Assembly: GCA_947577185.1 (NCBI GenBank)
Contig: CANPUE010000020.1
Coordinates: forward strand, 1-43,588
Direction of reading: 5' to 3'
Source of the DNA: an uncultured Lachnospiraceae bacterium
GTDB lineage: Bacteria > Bacillota > Clostridia > Lachnospirales > Lachnospiraceae
Length of the DNA stretch: 43,588 nt
Shown: positions 28,151 to 36,995 of the stretch, one piece after another
Position numbering within the stretch: position 1 is the stretch's first letter
Layout of the letters: the number at the start of each line of letters is the position of its first letter
Position numbers and translations under genes: made by a program
Notes under the pieces: generated by a model
Database searches by the model: none
What the model saw: the letters and a program-made list of their open reading frames with translations, nothing else
Told to the model about the DNA's origin: nothing

Positions 28151-28906
28151 ATGGTAAGAGCGATTATGCACGGCTGTAACGGAAAAATGGGGCAGACCAT
28201 TACAGGACTGGCCGCGGCCGATGAGGGGATAGAGATTGTGGCCGGTATCGATGCATTTGACGACGGCAGGAATGCGTATCCTGTGTTTACAGACAGGAAG
28301 GAATGCAATGTAGAGGCGGATGTGGTCATTGATTTCAGCACGGCTGCGGCAGTGGACGGCCTGCTTGACTGGTGCGCGGAGAAGAAACTTCCCTGCGTTT
28401 TATGTACGACAGGACTGTCCGAAGCGCAGTCTGCGAAAATACAGGAAGCTTCGAAGCATACGGCGGTCTTAAAGTCAGCGAACATGTCACTTGGGATTAA
28501 TCTGCTGTTAAAAATGTTGAAAGAGGCGGCCGGCGTGCTTTCTCCGGCAGGATTTGACATTGAAATTGTAGAAAAACATCATAATCAGAAGCTGGATGCA
28601 CCGAGTGGGACGGCGCTTGCGCTTGCAGATTCGATGAAGGAGGAACTTGCGCAGGACTGCGATTATGTCTATGACAGAAGTACGAAACGGGAAAAAAGAG
28701 GGAAAAAGGAGATCGGCATCAGCGCTGTCAGAGGCGGAACGATCGTGGGAGATCATGATGTGATCTTTGCGGGAGCAGATGAGGTGATCACTTTTTCACA
28801 CAGGGCATATTCCAAGGCGGTGTTTGGAAAGGGAGCAGTACAGGCAGCCAAATTTCTGGCGGGAAAACCTGCGGGAATGTATGACATGAAGGATGTCATC
28901 GGTTAG
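28151..28906 (+). CDS. dapB: 4-hydroxy-tetrahydrodipicolinate reductase
   Basis: 251 residues from ATG 28151 (AGAAGGGAG upstream); a TTG at 28127 would add an untypical extension. NAD(P)-binding motif HGCNGKMGQTI near the N-terminus, and the catalytic signature EKHHNQKLDAPSGTAL (about 137-152) with the His-His-x-x-Lys site. It reduces the DapA product in the next step of lysine/mDAP synthesis. It forms an operon with dapA and probably fbp. Confidence 0.97.
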   Translation: MVRAIMHGCNGKMGQTITGLAAADEGIEIVAGIDAFDDGRNAYPVFTDRKECNVEADVVIDFSTAAAVDGLLDWCAEKKLPCVLCTTGLSEAQSAKIQEASKHTAVLKSANMSLGINLLLKMLKEAAGVLSPAGFDIEIVEKHHNQKLDAPSGTALALADSMKEELAQDCDYVYDRSTKREKRGKKEIGISAVRGGTIVGDHDVIFAGADEVITFSHRAYSKAVFGKGAVQAAKFLAGKPAGMYDMKDVIG

Positions 28907-28919
28907 GAAGGAACAATAA

Positions 28920-30881
28920 ATGGATGAATTAGAGCAGAGATATCTCAAAAGTCTGGCGAAGCAGTATCCGACGATTGCCGCAGCTTCGACGGAGATCATT
29001 AACTTACAGGCGATTCTGAGCCTTCCGAAAGGTACAGAGCATTTCATGACGGACATTCATGGAGAGTACGAGCAGTTTAATCATGTGCTGAAGAATGGTT
29101 CCGGTTCCGTGAAGCGCAAGATCGACGAAGAGTTTGGCAATACCCTAAGCAATAAGGACAAAAAGAGTCTGGCAACGCTGATCTACTATCCGGCGGAAAA
29201 GCTGGATATTATCATGCATGAGGAAGATGAGAGCAGCATAGAGGACTGGTACAAGATCACACTCCACCGCCTCGTGCAGATCACAAAGCGGGTATCCTCC
29301 AAATATACCCGTTCCAAGGTCAGGAAGGCGCTGCCGCCCGACTTTTCATATGTAATAGAAGAACTGATCACGGAAAAGGCGGAGATTCAGGACAAAGAAG
29401 CGTATTACAATGAGATCATCCATACAATCATACGGATTGGCAGGGCGCCGGAGTTCATTACGGCGCTCTGTAATCTGATCCAGCGCCTGGTGATCGATCA
29501 TCTGCATATTGTAGGGGATATTTATGACAGAGGACCGGGGCCGCACGTTATTATGGAGACACTCAGGCAGTATCATTCTGTGGACGTGCAGTGGGGAAAT
29601 CATGATGTGGTGTGGATGGGTGCGGCGAGCGGGCATCTGGCCTGTATTGCAAATGTGATCCGGGTGGCGGCAAGATACGGCAATCTGGACACGCTTGAGG
29701 ACGGTTATGGGATCAATCTGATCCCGCTTGCGACCTTTGCGATGGAAGTCTATAAAGATACGAACTGTGATATCTTTGCGATCAAATATAATACGGAATA
29801 TGATACAAAAGATCTGAGTCTGGATATGAAGATGCACAAGGCGATCGCGATCCTGCAGTTTAAGCTGGAAGGTCAGCTGATCATGCGGCGGCCTGAGTTT
29901 GACATGGACGACAGGCTGCTTTTGGAGCATATTGATTATGAAAAACAGACGATCATGATCGGCGGGAAAGAATATCATATGAAGGATACGGATTTTCCGA
30001 CGATCAACAGGGAACGTCCCTATGAACTCACAAAAGAGGAAGAACAGGTGATGGAGCGTCTGCGTCTGGCGTTTATCAAATGTGAGAAGCTGCAGAAGCA
30101 TGTCAGGTTTTTATTTTCTCAGGGCAGTCTTTATAAAGTTTACAACTCCAATCTGCTCTATCATGGATGCATGCCGGTGGATGAAGAGGGTAATTTCAAG
30201 AAGGTGAATGTGTTTGGGGAAGAGTACAGCGGCAAGGCTCTGTATGATGTTCTGGAGCATTATGCCAGAAAAGGTTATTATTCCCACCACAATCTGCAGG
30301 AGAAGCTGAAAGGACAGGACATCATCTGGTATATCTGGACCGGGCCGAATTCTCCGGTTTTTGGCAAAGATAAGATGGCTACGTTTGAACGGTATTTCAT
30401 AGAAGAAAAGGAAACACAGACCGAGATCAAAAATAATTATTACAGACTGTTAGACAGGGAGGATATGATTAATAAGATCCTGACTGAGTTCGGTCTGGAC
30501 GTGGAAAAATCCCATATTGTGAACGGTCATGTTCCCGTGGAATTAAAAAAAGGGGAATCGCCGATCAAGTGCGGCGGCAAACTGCTGATCATAGACGGCG
30601 GTTTTTCAAAGGCCTATCAGGATAAGACAGGCATAGCGGGCTATACCCTTGTGGCAAATTCGCATGGGATGCGTCTTGTGGCACATGAGCCGTTTGAATC
30701 CACGGAGTCGGCGATCACCAATGAATCGGATATCTTTTCGGACTCGATCATTCTGGAAACGAGCATGATGCGCCAGAAGATCGCGGATACGGATATCGGC
30801 GCGGAACTGCGGGAGATTATCCATCAGCTGGAGGGATTGCTGCAGGCATACAGGGATGGAACCATAGCGGAAAAAATATGA
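28920..30881 (+). CDS. fbp: Fructose-1,6-bisphosphatase class III
   Basis: 653 residues, the large Firmicutes-type FBPase. The metallophosphatase-like core shows TDIHGEYEQF (about 42-51), GDIYDRGPGPH, WGNHDVVWMGA and NGHVP, which would bind the metals. It makes fructose-6-phosphate in gluconeogenesis. It starts 13 bases after the dapB stop, so it lies in the lysine-riboswitch operon unless an unseen promoter exists inside dapB. Confidence 0.96.
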   Translation: MDELEQRYLKSLAKQYPTIAAASTEIINLQAILSLPKGTEHFMTDIHGEYEQFNHVLKNGSGSVKRKIDEEFGNTLSNKDKKSLATLIYYPAEKLDIIMHEEDESSIEDWYKITLHRLVQITKRVSSKYTRSKVRKALPPDFSYVIEELITEKAEIQDKEAYYNEIIHTIIRIGRAPEFITALCNLIQRLVIDHLHIVGDIYDRGPGPHVIMETLRQYHSVDVQWGNHDVVWMGAASGHLACIANVIRVAARYGNLDTLEDGYGINLIPLATFAMEVYKDTNCDIFAIKYNTEYDTKDLSLDMKMHKAIAILQFKLEGQLIMRRPEFDMDDRLLLEHIDYEKQTIMIGGKEYHMKDTDFPTINRERPYELTKEEEQVMERLRLAFIKCEKLQKHVRFLFSQGSLYKVYNSNLLYHGCMPVDEEGNFKKVNVFGEEYSGKALYDVLEHYARKGYYSHHNLQEKLKGQDIIWYIWTGPNSPVFGKDKMATFERYFIEEKETQTEIKNNYYRLLDREDMINKILTEFGLDVEKSHIVNGHVPVELKKGESPIKCGGKLLIIDGGFSKAYQDKTGIAGYTLVANSHGMRLVAHEPFESTESAITNESDIFSDSIILETSMMRQKIADTDIGAELREIIHQLEGLLQAYRDGTIAEKI

Positions 30882-30907
30882 CAGAATCGCCATTTGGGCG
30901 ATTCTGT
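30881..30907. terminator. Bidirectional hairpin between fbp and the lipoprotein gene
   Basis: An 11-base perfect stem (acagaatcgcc/ggcgattctgt) overlapping the fbp stop. Reading on the minus strand it is followed by catatttttt, so it is better placed as the terminator of the lipoprotein gene. The + strand has a weaker tail. Confidence 0.6.
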
Positions 30908-30947
30908 CTGAATGGTCTTCTTTTATTTCAGGCAGGGCGGGAGAAAT

Positions 30948-31499
30948 CTACCTGCTTCTTGTTGTGTTGGAAGAGATGGAGCTTCTGCCGGTACCTGTCG
31001 AAGAACCTTTTGTGCTGGTACTGTTCATGGAAGTACCGTTTGTTGTTGTATTTGTGGTGCTGCCAGTCGTGCTGTTGGTGCCGGCGGCAGTATTATTGTC
31101 ATCGCCAGTCACATCATCGACTACATCTCCTACACCGTCAGCAACATCGTCAACTGCATTTCCGATCGCGCTGCCGGCATCATCGATCGCGTCACCGACT
31201 GCGTTTCCGGCATCATCTAAGACAGAATCGTTTCCGTCTGTATCGTTGGTGCCGCTTGTGACAGAATTGACATTATCGTTCGCATTGTCGGTATTGTCTG
31301 TCGTGTTATTTGTGCTGCCGGTTCCGGTCGAACCGTTCGTGCCGCTGCCGTTCCCTGTCGTATTGGTATCGGAAGCAGAGTTTGTCGTACCGGTATCATT
31401 TGCAGCGTTGTCATTTTTGTCCCTATTGCCGCAGGCAGTCATCATGGACATTGTTAATACCATGAGAGAAGCTAATAACAATGTTTTTATTTTTTTCAT
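30948..31499 (-). CDS. Lipoprotein with low-complexity Thr/Asn/Gly/Asp-rich body
   Basis: 183 residues. A signal peptide (MKKIKTLLLASLMVLTMSMM) ends in the lipobox TACG, giving a predicted acylated Cys at residue 22. The rest is almost wholly T/N/S/G/D with runs such as DDAGNAVGDAIDDAGSAIG that suggest helical heptads, and a Thr/Ser-rich C-terminus. It has no recognisable domain and is likely a surface spacer or wall-associated protein. The coding stretch is low-complexity DNA, so repeat-driven length change is possible. Confidence 0.8.
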   Translation of the reverse strand: MKKIKTLLLASLMVLTMSMMTACGNRDKNDNAANDTGTTNSASDTNTTGNGSGTNGSTGTGSTNNTTDNTDNANDNVNSVTSGTNDTDGNDSVLDDAGNAVGDAIDDAGSAIGNAVDDVADGVGDVVDDVTGDDNNTAAGTNSTTGSTTNTTTNGTSMNSTSTKGSSTGTGRSSISSNTTRSR

Positions 31500-31630
31500 G
31501 ATCTCACTCCTTTACTAATAATGAAAATAGAATATCATAAAACAGAAATTGTGTACTTTCCTGTTTGTATGTATTATGTCAGGTAGAAAATAAAATATTC
31601 GTCAGTTGAGAAAAGGGGCATAGTTATAAA

Positions 31631-32419
31631 ATGGAATTTCGACCTTGTATAGATATTCATAATGGAAAAGTGAAACAGATTGTCGGCAGCAGCCTCAAAG
31701 ATGAAGGAGACGCAGCGAAAGAAAATTTTGTTGCCGGCCAGGATGCAGCATACTATGCGGAGCTGTATAAGCGTAAAAAAATTAAAAACGGACATATTAT
31801 TCTGCTCAATTCTTCCGACAGTGAGTACTATGAAGCCACAAAAACACAGGCATTGAAAGCGTTGTCCGCTTATCCGGGCGGGATGCAGGCAGGAGGCGGC
31901 ATCACGGCGGAAAACGCTGCATTTTATCTGGAAGCGGGGGCGTCCCACGTGATCGTGACTTCGTATGTTTTTAAAAACGGACACATTAATTTTGAAAATC
32001 TGCAAAAACTCGTGAAAGAGACCGGAAAAGAAAAATTGGTCCTGGATCTCAGCTGCCGCAGAAAAAAAGAAAGCGGAGATACAGATTACTATATTGTGAC
32101 CGACAGGTGGCAGAAGTATACGGATGTTGTTTTAAATGAGAAAACAATGGAGGAACTTGCCGGATATTGTGATGAATTTTTGATTCATGCCGTCGATGTG
32201 GAAGGAAAAGCAGACGGAATTGAGCGCGGCCTGGTGGAACTTCTGGGCAGATTTGGGAAAATACCGGTCACTTATGCCGGCGGAATTCATACGTTTGCGG
32301 ACCTGCGTCTGTTAAAAGAGACTGGACAGGGAAGGATCCATGCAACGATTGGGAGCGCACTGGATCTGTTTGGCGGCACAATGAAGTTAGATGAGGTGCT
32401 TTCTTATATAGACTGTTGA
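31631..32419 (+). CDS. hisA: Phosphoribosylformimino-AICAR ribotide isomerase, eukaryotic type
   Basis: 262 residues, (beta-alpha)8 barrel. FRPCIDIHNGKVKQIVGSSL at the start, the mid-barrel LQAGGGI equivalent (MQAGGGITAENA) and YAGGIHTFADL near the end match HisA/HIS6 proteins. The spacing and the long loop (DLSCRRKKESGDTDYYIVTDRWQ) are those of the eukaryote-like subtype. It isomerises ProFAR in the fourth step of histidine synthesis. No other his gene is in the window. Followed by a strong terminator. Confidence 0.85.
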   Translation: MEFRPCIDIHNGKVKQIVGSSLKDEGDAAKENFVAGQDAAYYAELYKRKKIKNGHIILLNSSDSEYYEATKTQALKALSAYPGGMQAGGGITAENAAFYLEAGASHVIVTSYVFKNGHINFENLQKLVKETGKEKLVLDLSCRRKKESGDTDYYIVTDRWQKYTDVVLNEKTMEELAGYCDEFLIHAVDVEGKADGIERGLVELLGRFGKIPVTYAGGIHTFADLRLLKETGQGRIHATIGSALDLFGGTMKLDEVLSYIDC

Positions 32420-32430
32420 GGTGATCGTAA

Positions 32431-32463
32431 AAAAAGACCTGTCCAAAAGACAGGTCTTTTTTC
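32431..32463 (+). terminator. Terminator behind hisA
   Basis: aaaaagacctgtc-caaaa-gacaggtctttttt: 13-base stem with T-tract. Confidence 0.9.
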
Positions 32464-32600
32464 TAATCCGTCATAACAATACTGCTAATTCAAAATAAAA
32501 TTCATCATTTATATTATGAAAAGGCACATCGTGATACTGATTATTTTGGTAACAGAATTACTGGAAGATGATTCCCTTACTAAGCAGTGAATTCCCGTTA

Positions 32601-32801
32601 TTACAGCTTAGTTACATTTACGGCCTGAGGTCCTTTTTCGCCATTGATTACTTCATACTCAACTGCAGCACCCTCTTCGAGAGATTTGAAGCCTTCCATG
32701 TTGAGTCCTGAGTAATGAACGAAAACATCGTTACCCTGCTCATCGGAAATGAAGCCGTAACCTTTTTGGTTGTTAAACCATTTTACTGTACCTTTGTTCA
32801 T
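32601..32801 (-). CDS. cspA: Cold shock protein (CSD fold)
   Basis: 66 residues, with the RNP1 motif KGYGFIS and RNP2 DVFVHYS of CspA-type RNA chaperones. I chose the inner ATG (MNKGTVKWF) because GGAGGT lies 7 bases upstream; a start 15 bases earlier would sit inside the ribosome binding site. Single-stranded RNA/DNA binding keeps mRNA unfolded. Single gene with its own promoter and a short leader. Confidence 0.95.
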   Translation of the reverse strand: MNKGTVKWFNNQKGYGFISDEQGNDVFVHYSGLNMEGFKSLEEGAAVEYEVINGEKGPQAVNVTKL

Positions 32802-32850
32802 CGTAGATACCTCCAAAAAATTAAAATACTATTGTCTTTACAACATTGAT

Positions 32851-32879
32851 AGGATAGCACAAGTAGTTTCAAAAGTAAA
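32851..32879 (-). promoter_or_regulatory. cspA promoter
   Basis: TTTACT (32879-32874), 17 bases, TATCCT (32856-32851) with TGC just upstream of the -10. The leader of about 45 bases is shorter than the ~150-base leader of E. coli cspA. Confidence 0.6.
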
Positions 32880-32970
32880 GTAAATTTTTGAATGTTTTTG
32901 AAATCTTTTTCAATTTTGTCGATAAAAGAGGAAAAACAACAACTAATCTGTAGAAATATGTGTATTTTTG

Positions 32971-33279
32971 TCAGGCATCTTCTTCCGACTGTTTTTCGCG
33001 CATACGTTCCATGACCAATTCGTAACCATCATTTCCATAATTCAGAGAGCGGTTTACACGGCTGATGGTCGCGGTGGATGCCCCTGTTTTTTCTGCGATC
33101 TCCAGGTAAGTCTTCTGCGCTCTCAGCATGGAAGCGACTTCAAATCTCTGAGAAAGGGAAAGAAGCTCGTTAACAGTACATAAATCCTCAAAAAAGGTGT
33201 AACATTCTTCTTTGCTTTTCAGGCACAGGACAGCATCGAAAAGATGGTCTGTTGCATTGGTTTTTAACTTCTTATTCAT
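32971..33279 (-). CDS. yerC: YerC/YecD family TrpR-related DNA-binding protein
   Basis: 102 residues. The helix-turn-helix (LSLSQRFEVASML, then TGASTATISRVNRSLNYGNDGY) matches the YerC family, an uncharacterised TrpR-like group widespread in Firmicutes. The ribosome binding site (GGAGG, 33290-33294 on the + coordinates, minus strand) lies inside the first copy of a 146-base tandem repeat. Function and target operator unknown. Confidence 0.88.
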   Translation of the reverse strand: MNKKLKTNATDHLFDAVLCLKSKEECYTFFEDLCTVNELLSLSQRFEVASMLRAQKTYLEIAEKTGASTATISRVNRSLNYGNDGYELVMERMREKQSEEDA

Positions 33280-33283
33280 AATT

Positions 33284-33637
33284 AACTAAACCTCCATGTC
33301 AGAGCAGTATGCTGCGATGACAATGCGATGAGAAATTCGCGCAGGCGATTTCTCATCTGCAATCAGGGCATATTTGAGTCAGAGACTCAAATTGCCGGTT
33401 GAAAAAACACTGCTTCAGCATGGTTTTTCAACTAAACCTCCATGTCAGAGCAGTTTACTGCGATGACAATGCGATGAGAAATTCGCGCAGGCGATTTCTC
33501 ATCTGCAATCAAGGCATATTTGAGTCAGAGACTCAAATTGCCGGTTGAAAAAACACTGCTTCAGCATGATTTTTTCAACCAGACCTCCATGTCAGAGCAG
33601 TATACTGCGATGACGATGCGATGAGAAATCGCCTGTG
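33284..33637 (-). repeat. Tandem 146-base repeats (2.4 copies) upstream of yerC
   Basis: Unit 1 begins at 33284, unit 2 at 33430 and unit 3 at 33577 (partial, to about 33637). Units 1 and 2 differ at only a few bases. Each unit has a stem gatgagaaa/tttctcatc, a second stem tttgagt/actcaaa, a third arm gttgaaaaa/tttttcaac and a GGAGG. In unit 1 that GGAGG is the yerC ribosome binding site. Otherwise the stretch to 33794 holds no gene I can support. Confidence 0.9.
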
Positions 33638-33794
33638 GTATTTGTGACTTGCTGCTTTTAGACGGAATACTTTCGTACGCTAACATGTTGCAGTAGATAA
33701 AATCACTATAGCACACGAGTAAAAGAATGTAAAGCGGGCACTTTTGGGGTCTGGTACAAAAGGGGAGAAAGAAGAGGAAACTGGTATAAAAGAC

Positions 33795-33823
33795 TTGTCA
33801 TGTAGTAATAAAAACTATATAAT
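33795..33823 (+). promoter_or_regulatory. Promoter of the DUF1836 gene
   Basis: TTGTCA (33795-33800), 17 bases, TATAAT (33818-33823); start codon about 58 bases downstream. Confidence 0.75.
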
Positions 33824-33881
33824 GTATTGTATGTAATATATATAGTAGAAAGTCTTCACAAACGGACAAGAGGTGTGGATT

Positions 33882-34502
33882 ATGACGATTAAGACAGAAG
33901 ACTTATTAAACAGTATTATGGAGAGTCTGGACAGGATTGCCTACATTAAGGCGGAGGATATTCCTAATATTGATTTGTATATGGATCAGGTGACGACCCT
34001 GATGGAATCACGGCTAAAGAGTACGAGCAGGAATCCGGGGGAGGATAAGATTCTGACGAAAACGATGATTAATAATTATGCGAAGAATAATCTGCTGCCC
34101 CCGCCTGTGAAAAAGAAATATTCAAAGGACCATGTGCTTTTGCTGATTTTTATCTATTATTATAAAGGAATTTTGTCGATTAATGACATTCAGCAGCTTT
34201 TAAGACCGGTCACGGAGCAGTTTTTTGGAACGAAAGCGGAATTTGACCTGGAAGCAGTCTATGAGACGGTGTTTGGATTAGAACAGGAGCGGACGCAGGA
34301 ACTGAAAAAAGACGTGATAGAGAAGTTTCATATATCGAAAGAGACTTTTCAGGATGCGCCGGAGGAGAGCCGGGAATTTTTACAGATGTTTTCATTTATC
34401 TGTATGCTTAGTTTTGATGTCTACGTCAAGAAACTGCTGATTGAAAAAATGATAGACGGCCTGCATAAAAAGGATGACAGGAGGCCTTCGGGGAAAGAAT
34501 AG
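33882..34502 (+). CDS. DUF1836 family protein
   Basis: 206 residues from ATG 33882 with AAGAGG 8 bases upstream. Matches DUF1836: a helical N-terminus, then the pattern ILTKTMINNYAKNNLLPPPVKKKYSKDHVLLLIFIYYYKGILSINDIQ (about residues 54-100), which resembles a MerR-like winged helix-turn-helix. It is probably a DNA-binding protein; no regulon is known. The C-terminal half is helical. Confidence 0.85.
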   Translation: MTIKTEDLLNSIMESLDRIAYIKAEDIPNIDLYMDQVTTLMESRLKSTSRNPGEDKILTKTMINNYAKNNLLPPPVKKKYSKDHVLLLIFIYYYKGILSINDIQQLLRPVTEQFFGTKAEFDLEAVYETVFGLEQERTQELKKDVIEKFHISKETFQDAPEESREFLQMFSFICMLSFDVYVKKLLIEKMIDGLHKKDDRRPSGKE

Positions 34503-34519
34503 AAAAAGTGTCTTAAATT

Positions 34520-34575
34520 TAAAACCTTACGTATTCCGATATAACAGAAAAGGGGGAATACGGTAAGGTTTTATT
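34520..34575. terminator. Bidirectional terminator
   Basis: aaaccttac and gtattcc pair with ggaatac and gtaaggttt around a 17-base loop, then tattttttt. The arrangement serves both the DUF1836 gene (+) and the substrate-binding protein fragment (-). Confidence 0.75.
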
Positions 34576-34585
34576 TTTTTGCTTT

Positions 34586-35028
34586 TTATTTTGCTGCTTC
34601 GGAGGCGAAGTCTGTATTAACCAGATCTTCGTAGGGAACTCTTTTTTCCAGTTCACCGGCTTCTTCCAGAATGTTCTGCAAGAGTGTAAAACTGGAGTCC
34701 TCAAAAATCAGATCGGCTTTCCAGGTGTCCTGTGCAGCGTAGCGTTCTACGATTGTTGTGATGGTTTCCAGATCGGTTTCTTCAAACTGCGGCTGTATCA
34801 CAGCAGCAATTTCTTTTGCGGAGTGTGTCTGCACATAATCCATGCCTTTCTGCAGTGCATTGGTGAAGGCCTGAATGACTTTGGGATTGGATTCCAGATA
34901 GCTTTTTTTGGCAGAAAAGGCAGTATAGGGAACGTAGCCGGAATCTTCCCCGAGGGAGGCGACAACGAAGCCGTCCCCTTTGCTCTCTAAGGAGGTGGCG
35001 TGGGGTTCGAATTCTACTGTGAAAGTTT
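34586..35028 (-). pseudogene. C-terminal part of an ABC transporter substrate-binding protein (NMT1/SsuA-like), cut off
   Basis: The open frame, ending at TAA 34588, gives about 147 residues: VEFEPHATSLE..., VVASLGEDSGYVPYTAFSA, NPKVIQAFTNALQKGMDYV and DTWKADLIFEDSSFTLLQ. This is the C-terminal lobe of periplasmic-type binding proteins for thiamine-precursor or sulfonate-like ligands. The N-terminal half, with its signal peptide, is missing: the frame meets a stop where the recombinase gene ends at 35033. The matching half is not found up to 43588. Interruption by a mobile element is the simplest reading. Confidence 0.8.
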
Positions 35029-35032
35029 TTTA

Positions 35033-36416
35033 CTACTCCAATTTCGTCAGAAAATTAAAACCGCATATCTGATGGGTTTCTTTGTCAATCTGTATGTCCC
35101 TGATCGTGCTCTTCCAGAAGGCCTGTTTATGGCTTTTATCCAGTTTCAGGTATAAATCCTGCCAGTTGCCGCTAAAGGCCCGTATAACGTCCCTGTAGCT
35201 CTCCAGAGAGGCACATTTGGAAGCCGCGTCGGTCTCGGAAAGTTTCTTCTCAAGAATCTCATATTGTTCATCATAATAATTTTCTGTGATACGTCCCTTC
35301 TGAAAAAGTATGTTAAGGCGGTCCATTTCTGTCCGGAGCGCTTCGGCATCATTGCTATTGTGTGAGCGCTGCTTTTGATTAAAATCTATTTCTGCAAGTT
35401 CCTGATCCAGCCGGGCGGATACATGAGCCAGCATGTATTCCTCAATCTTATGTTCTGTGAAATGGGCACAGCTGTGGCGGCCGAATTTATTCCCACAGCG
35501 GTATTTTATGTAGATGCTCTCCCCGCCGTTTTTTAGTTTTTGCTTTTTGCGATAACCGGTATAATTGTTTCCGCACCATGGACATTTGATCAGACTGCTG
35601 AATATGTAAGCCTCATAGTTGCCGGCAGTATAGGTCTTTGTGACCGCAATCTGCCGGATCTTCCGGTACTGATCCAGAGTGATATAGGGCTCACAGTAAT
35701 CCAGATTGTCCTTATCCTTTCCCGCATAGGTTTCATTTTTAAAGAGACGGTCCACCTTGTTGTGACTGGGTGCTTCAGCGCCGTATTTTGCTTTCAGATA
35801 ATGAAATGTAGAACGGATGGAGTAGCAGGAAAAATAATGATCATAAGCGTCGTCAATAATATGAGAGACAGTCTCATCTTTGACCAGACGGTTATTTACG
35901 ACTTTATAGCCGTAGCAGGCGCATTTTCCGCTCGTGACTTCACCGATCGAGCGTTTGTAATCTAATACTGCTTTGATACGTTCAGAGGTACGATCGCATT
36001 CGGCCTGATTGACAGAGAGCATGATGTTGATGACCATCTGGCCGTTGGCAGTGGAAGAATCGTAGTTCTCAAAGATAGTCTTCCAGTGGCAGTGGTGTGC
36101 CTGCAGGATTTCTTCGGTGATATTATAGTCTTTGATATTGCGGAACCACCGGTCAAGCTTGGTAACGAGGATCATGTCGATTTTGTCCTGTTTAACATCT
36201 TCCAGAAGCTGCAGCAGGCCGCGGCGGTGATTCATAGGCTTGCGGGCGGAGATGCCTTCATCCGCATAGCATCCGACGACGGTATAATGATTGTTTTCAG
36301 CAAATTCGGTTAATGCCTTTTTCTGCGCCGGCAGGGACAGGCCGTTGAGGTGCTGTTCTTCTGTGCTTTCGGACGCGGACATAAATAGCACATCTTTTGA
36401 TTTTATTTATATCCAT
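35033..36416 (-). pseudogene. Large serine recombinase, frameshifted at the catalytic serine
   Basis: The original start is ATG 36416 behind ggaaggtg; it reads MDINKIKRCAIYVRV. Then four extra bases (positions 36368-36371 on the + strand) shift the frame right before the expected S-T-E-E-Q of the catalytic motif. The rest (from 36367) continues as a typical recombinase: LDRWFRN, resolvase domain to about 150, recombinase domain, zinc ribbon CPWCGN ... CGNKFGRHSC, a coiled coil and a C-terminal tail, about 450 residues. As read, the active-site Arg and Ser are in different frames, so activity needs frameshifting or reversion. Confidence 0.85.
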
Positions 36417-36455
36417 ATAATCACCTTCCTTTCTTTATTCCTGATCTTAGGCTTT

Positions 36456-36692
36456 TTACACAGTTAAATCCAATTCTTTTAGCAAATCTTCCTGTGATAT
36501 GAATTCATGGCAGTCCGGATTCCGGTCTATGTCATCAAGCATTTTTAAGTCCCACTCATCCGGCGATACTTCTTCAATATCGTCCCATGAACGTGAAGAC
36601 AGGTTTTCTACTACAAAATCCCATACTTTTTTTGCATCAGAGTCATCCATAACAGTAACAGCCCCGAATATTCTTTCTTTTATTGCGTTCAT
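36456..36692 (-). CDS. Putative antitoxin of a RelE-type pair
   Basis: 78 residues from ATG 36692, chosen for AGGAGGA upstream. Helical, with SDAKKVWDFV at the N-terminal half and an acidic end (DRNPDCHEFISQEDLLKELDL). It begins 10 bases after the upstream RelE-like gene, in the order toxin then antitoxin. Sequence resemblance to known antitoxins is weak, so the role is inferred from position. Confidence 0.7.
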   Translation of the reverse strand: MNAIKERIFGAVTVMDDSDAKKVWDFVVENLSSRSWDDIEEVSPDEWDLKMLDDIDRNPDCHEFISQEDLLKELDLTV

Positions 36693-36702
36693 GTAGGTCC
36701 TC

Positions 36703-36933
36703 CTATTTATAAATCTGGCCGCGGTTATCAATTTCCTCAATGTATAGGATATTCCCTGCAAGGTCAAATATGATACGGAAGTTCCCCACCCGAAGCCTGT
36801 AGCCCGCCCGGCCTTGCATTTTTTTTACATCCCCATTGGGCAGTTTATTGATCGCGTCTATAATTCTTTTTTGAGTTATTCTATCCTGTTTCTTTAGAAA
36901 CTTTACAGATTGCTTAGAATAATTAATTTTCAT
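36703..36933 (-). CDS. RelE/ParE-family toxin
   Basis: 76 residues with the RelE/YafQ-type fold signature: KFLKKQDRITQKRIIDAI, the core LPNGDVKKMQG and the strand-turn YRLRVGNFRIIFDL, ending IEEIDNRGQIYK. Members cleave mRNA on the ribosome or inhibit gyrase; which of these applies cannot be told here. The ATG lies behind aaaaagg. The first gene of a two-gene unit, as in higBA-type loci. Confidence 0.88.
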   Translation of the reverse strand: MKINYSKQSVKFLKKQDRITQKRIIDAINKLPNGDVKKMQGRAGYRLRVGNFRIIFDLAGNILYIEEIDNRGQIYK

Positions 36934-36995
36934 GTGAAATTCCTTTTTAAATTTTTTCGGTAAAAGCTCCCGGAGAGGCTGTTCGGCTGTAGTGT

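Noticed and set aside
29346..30101. Minus-strand frame inside fbp
   Set aside because: Shadow of a conserved gene; no start signal and atypical composition.
33284..33355. 24-residue peptide (MRNRLREFLIALSSQ...) on the minus strand of the repeats
   Set aside because: The second copy has an early stop at the same place, so the frame is not kept between copies.
33284..33637. CRISPR array
   Set aside because: Units are 146 bases with no unique spacers; they are tandem repeats with internal hairpins.
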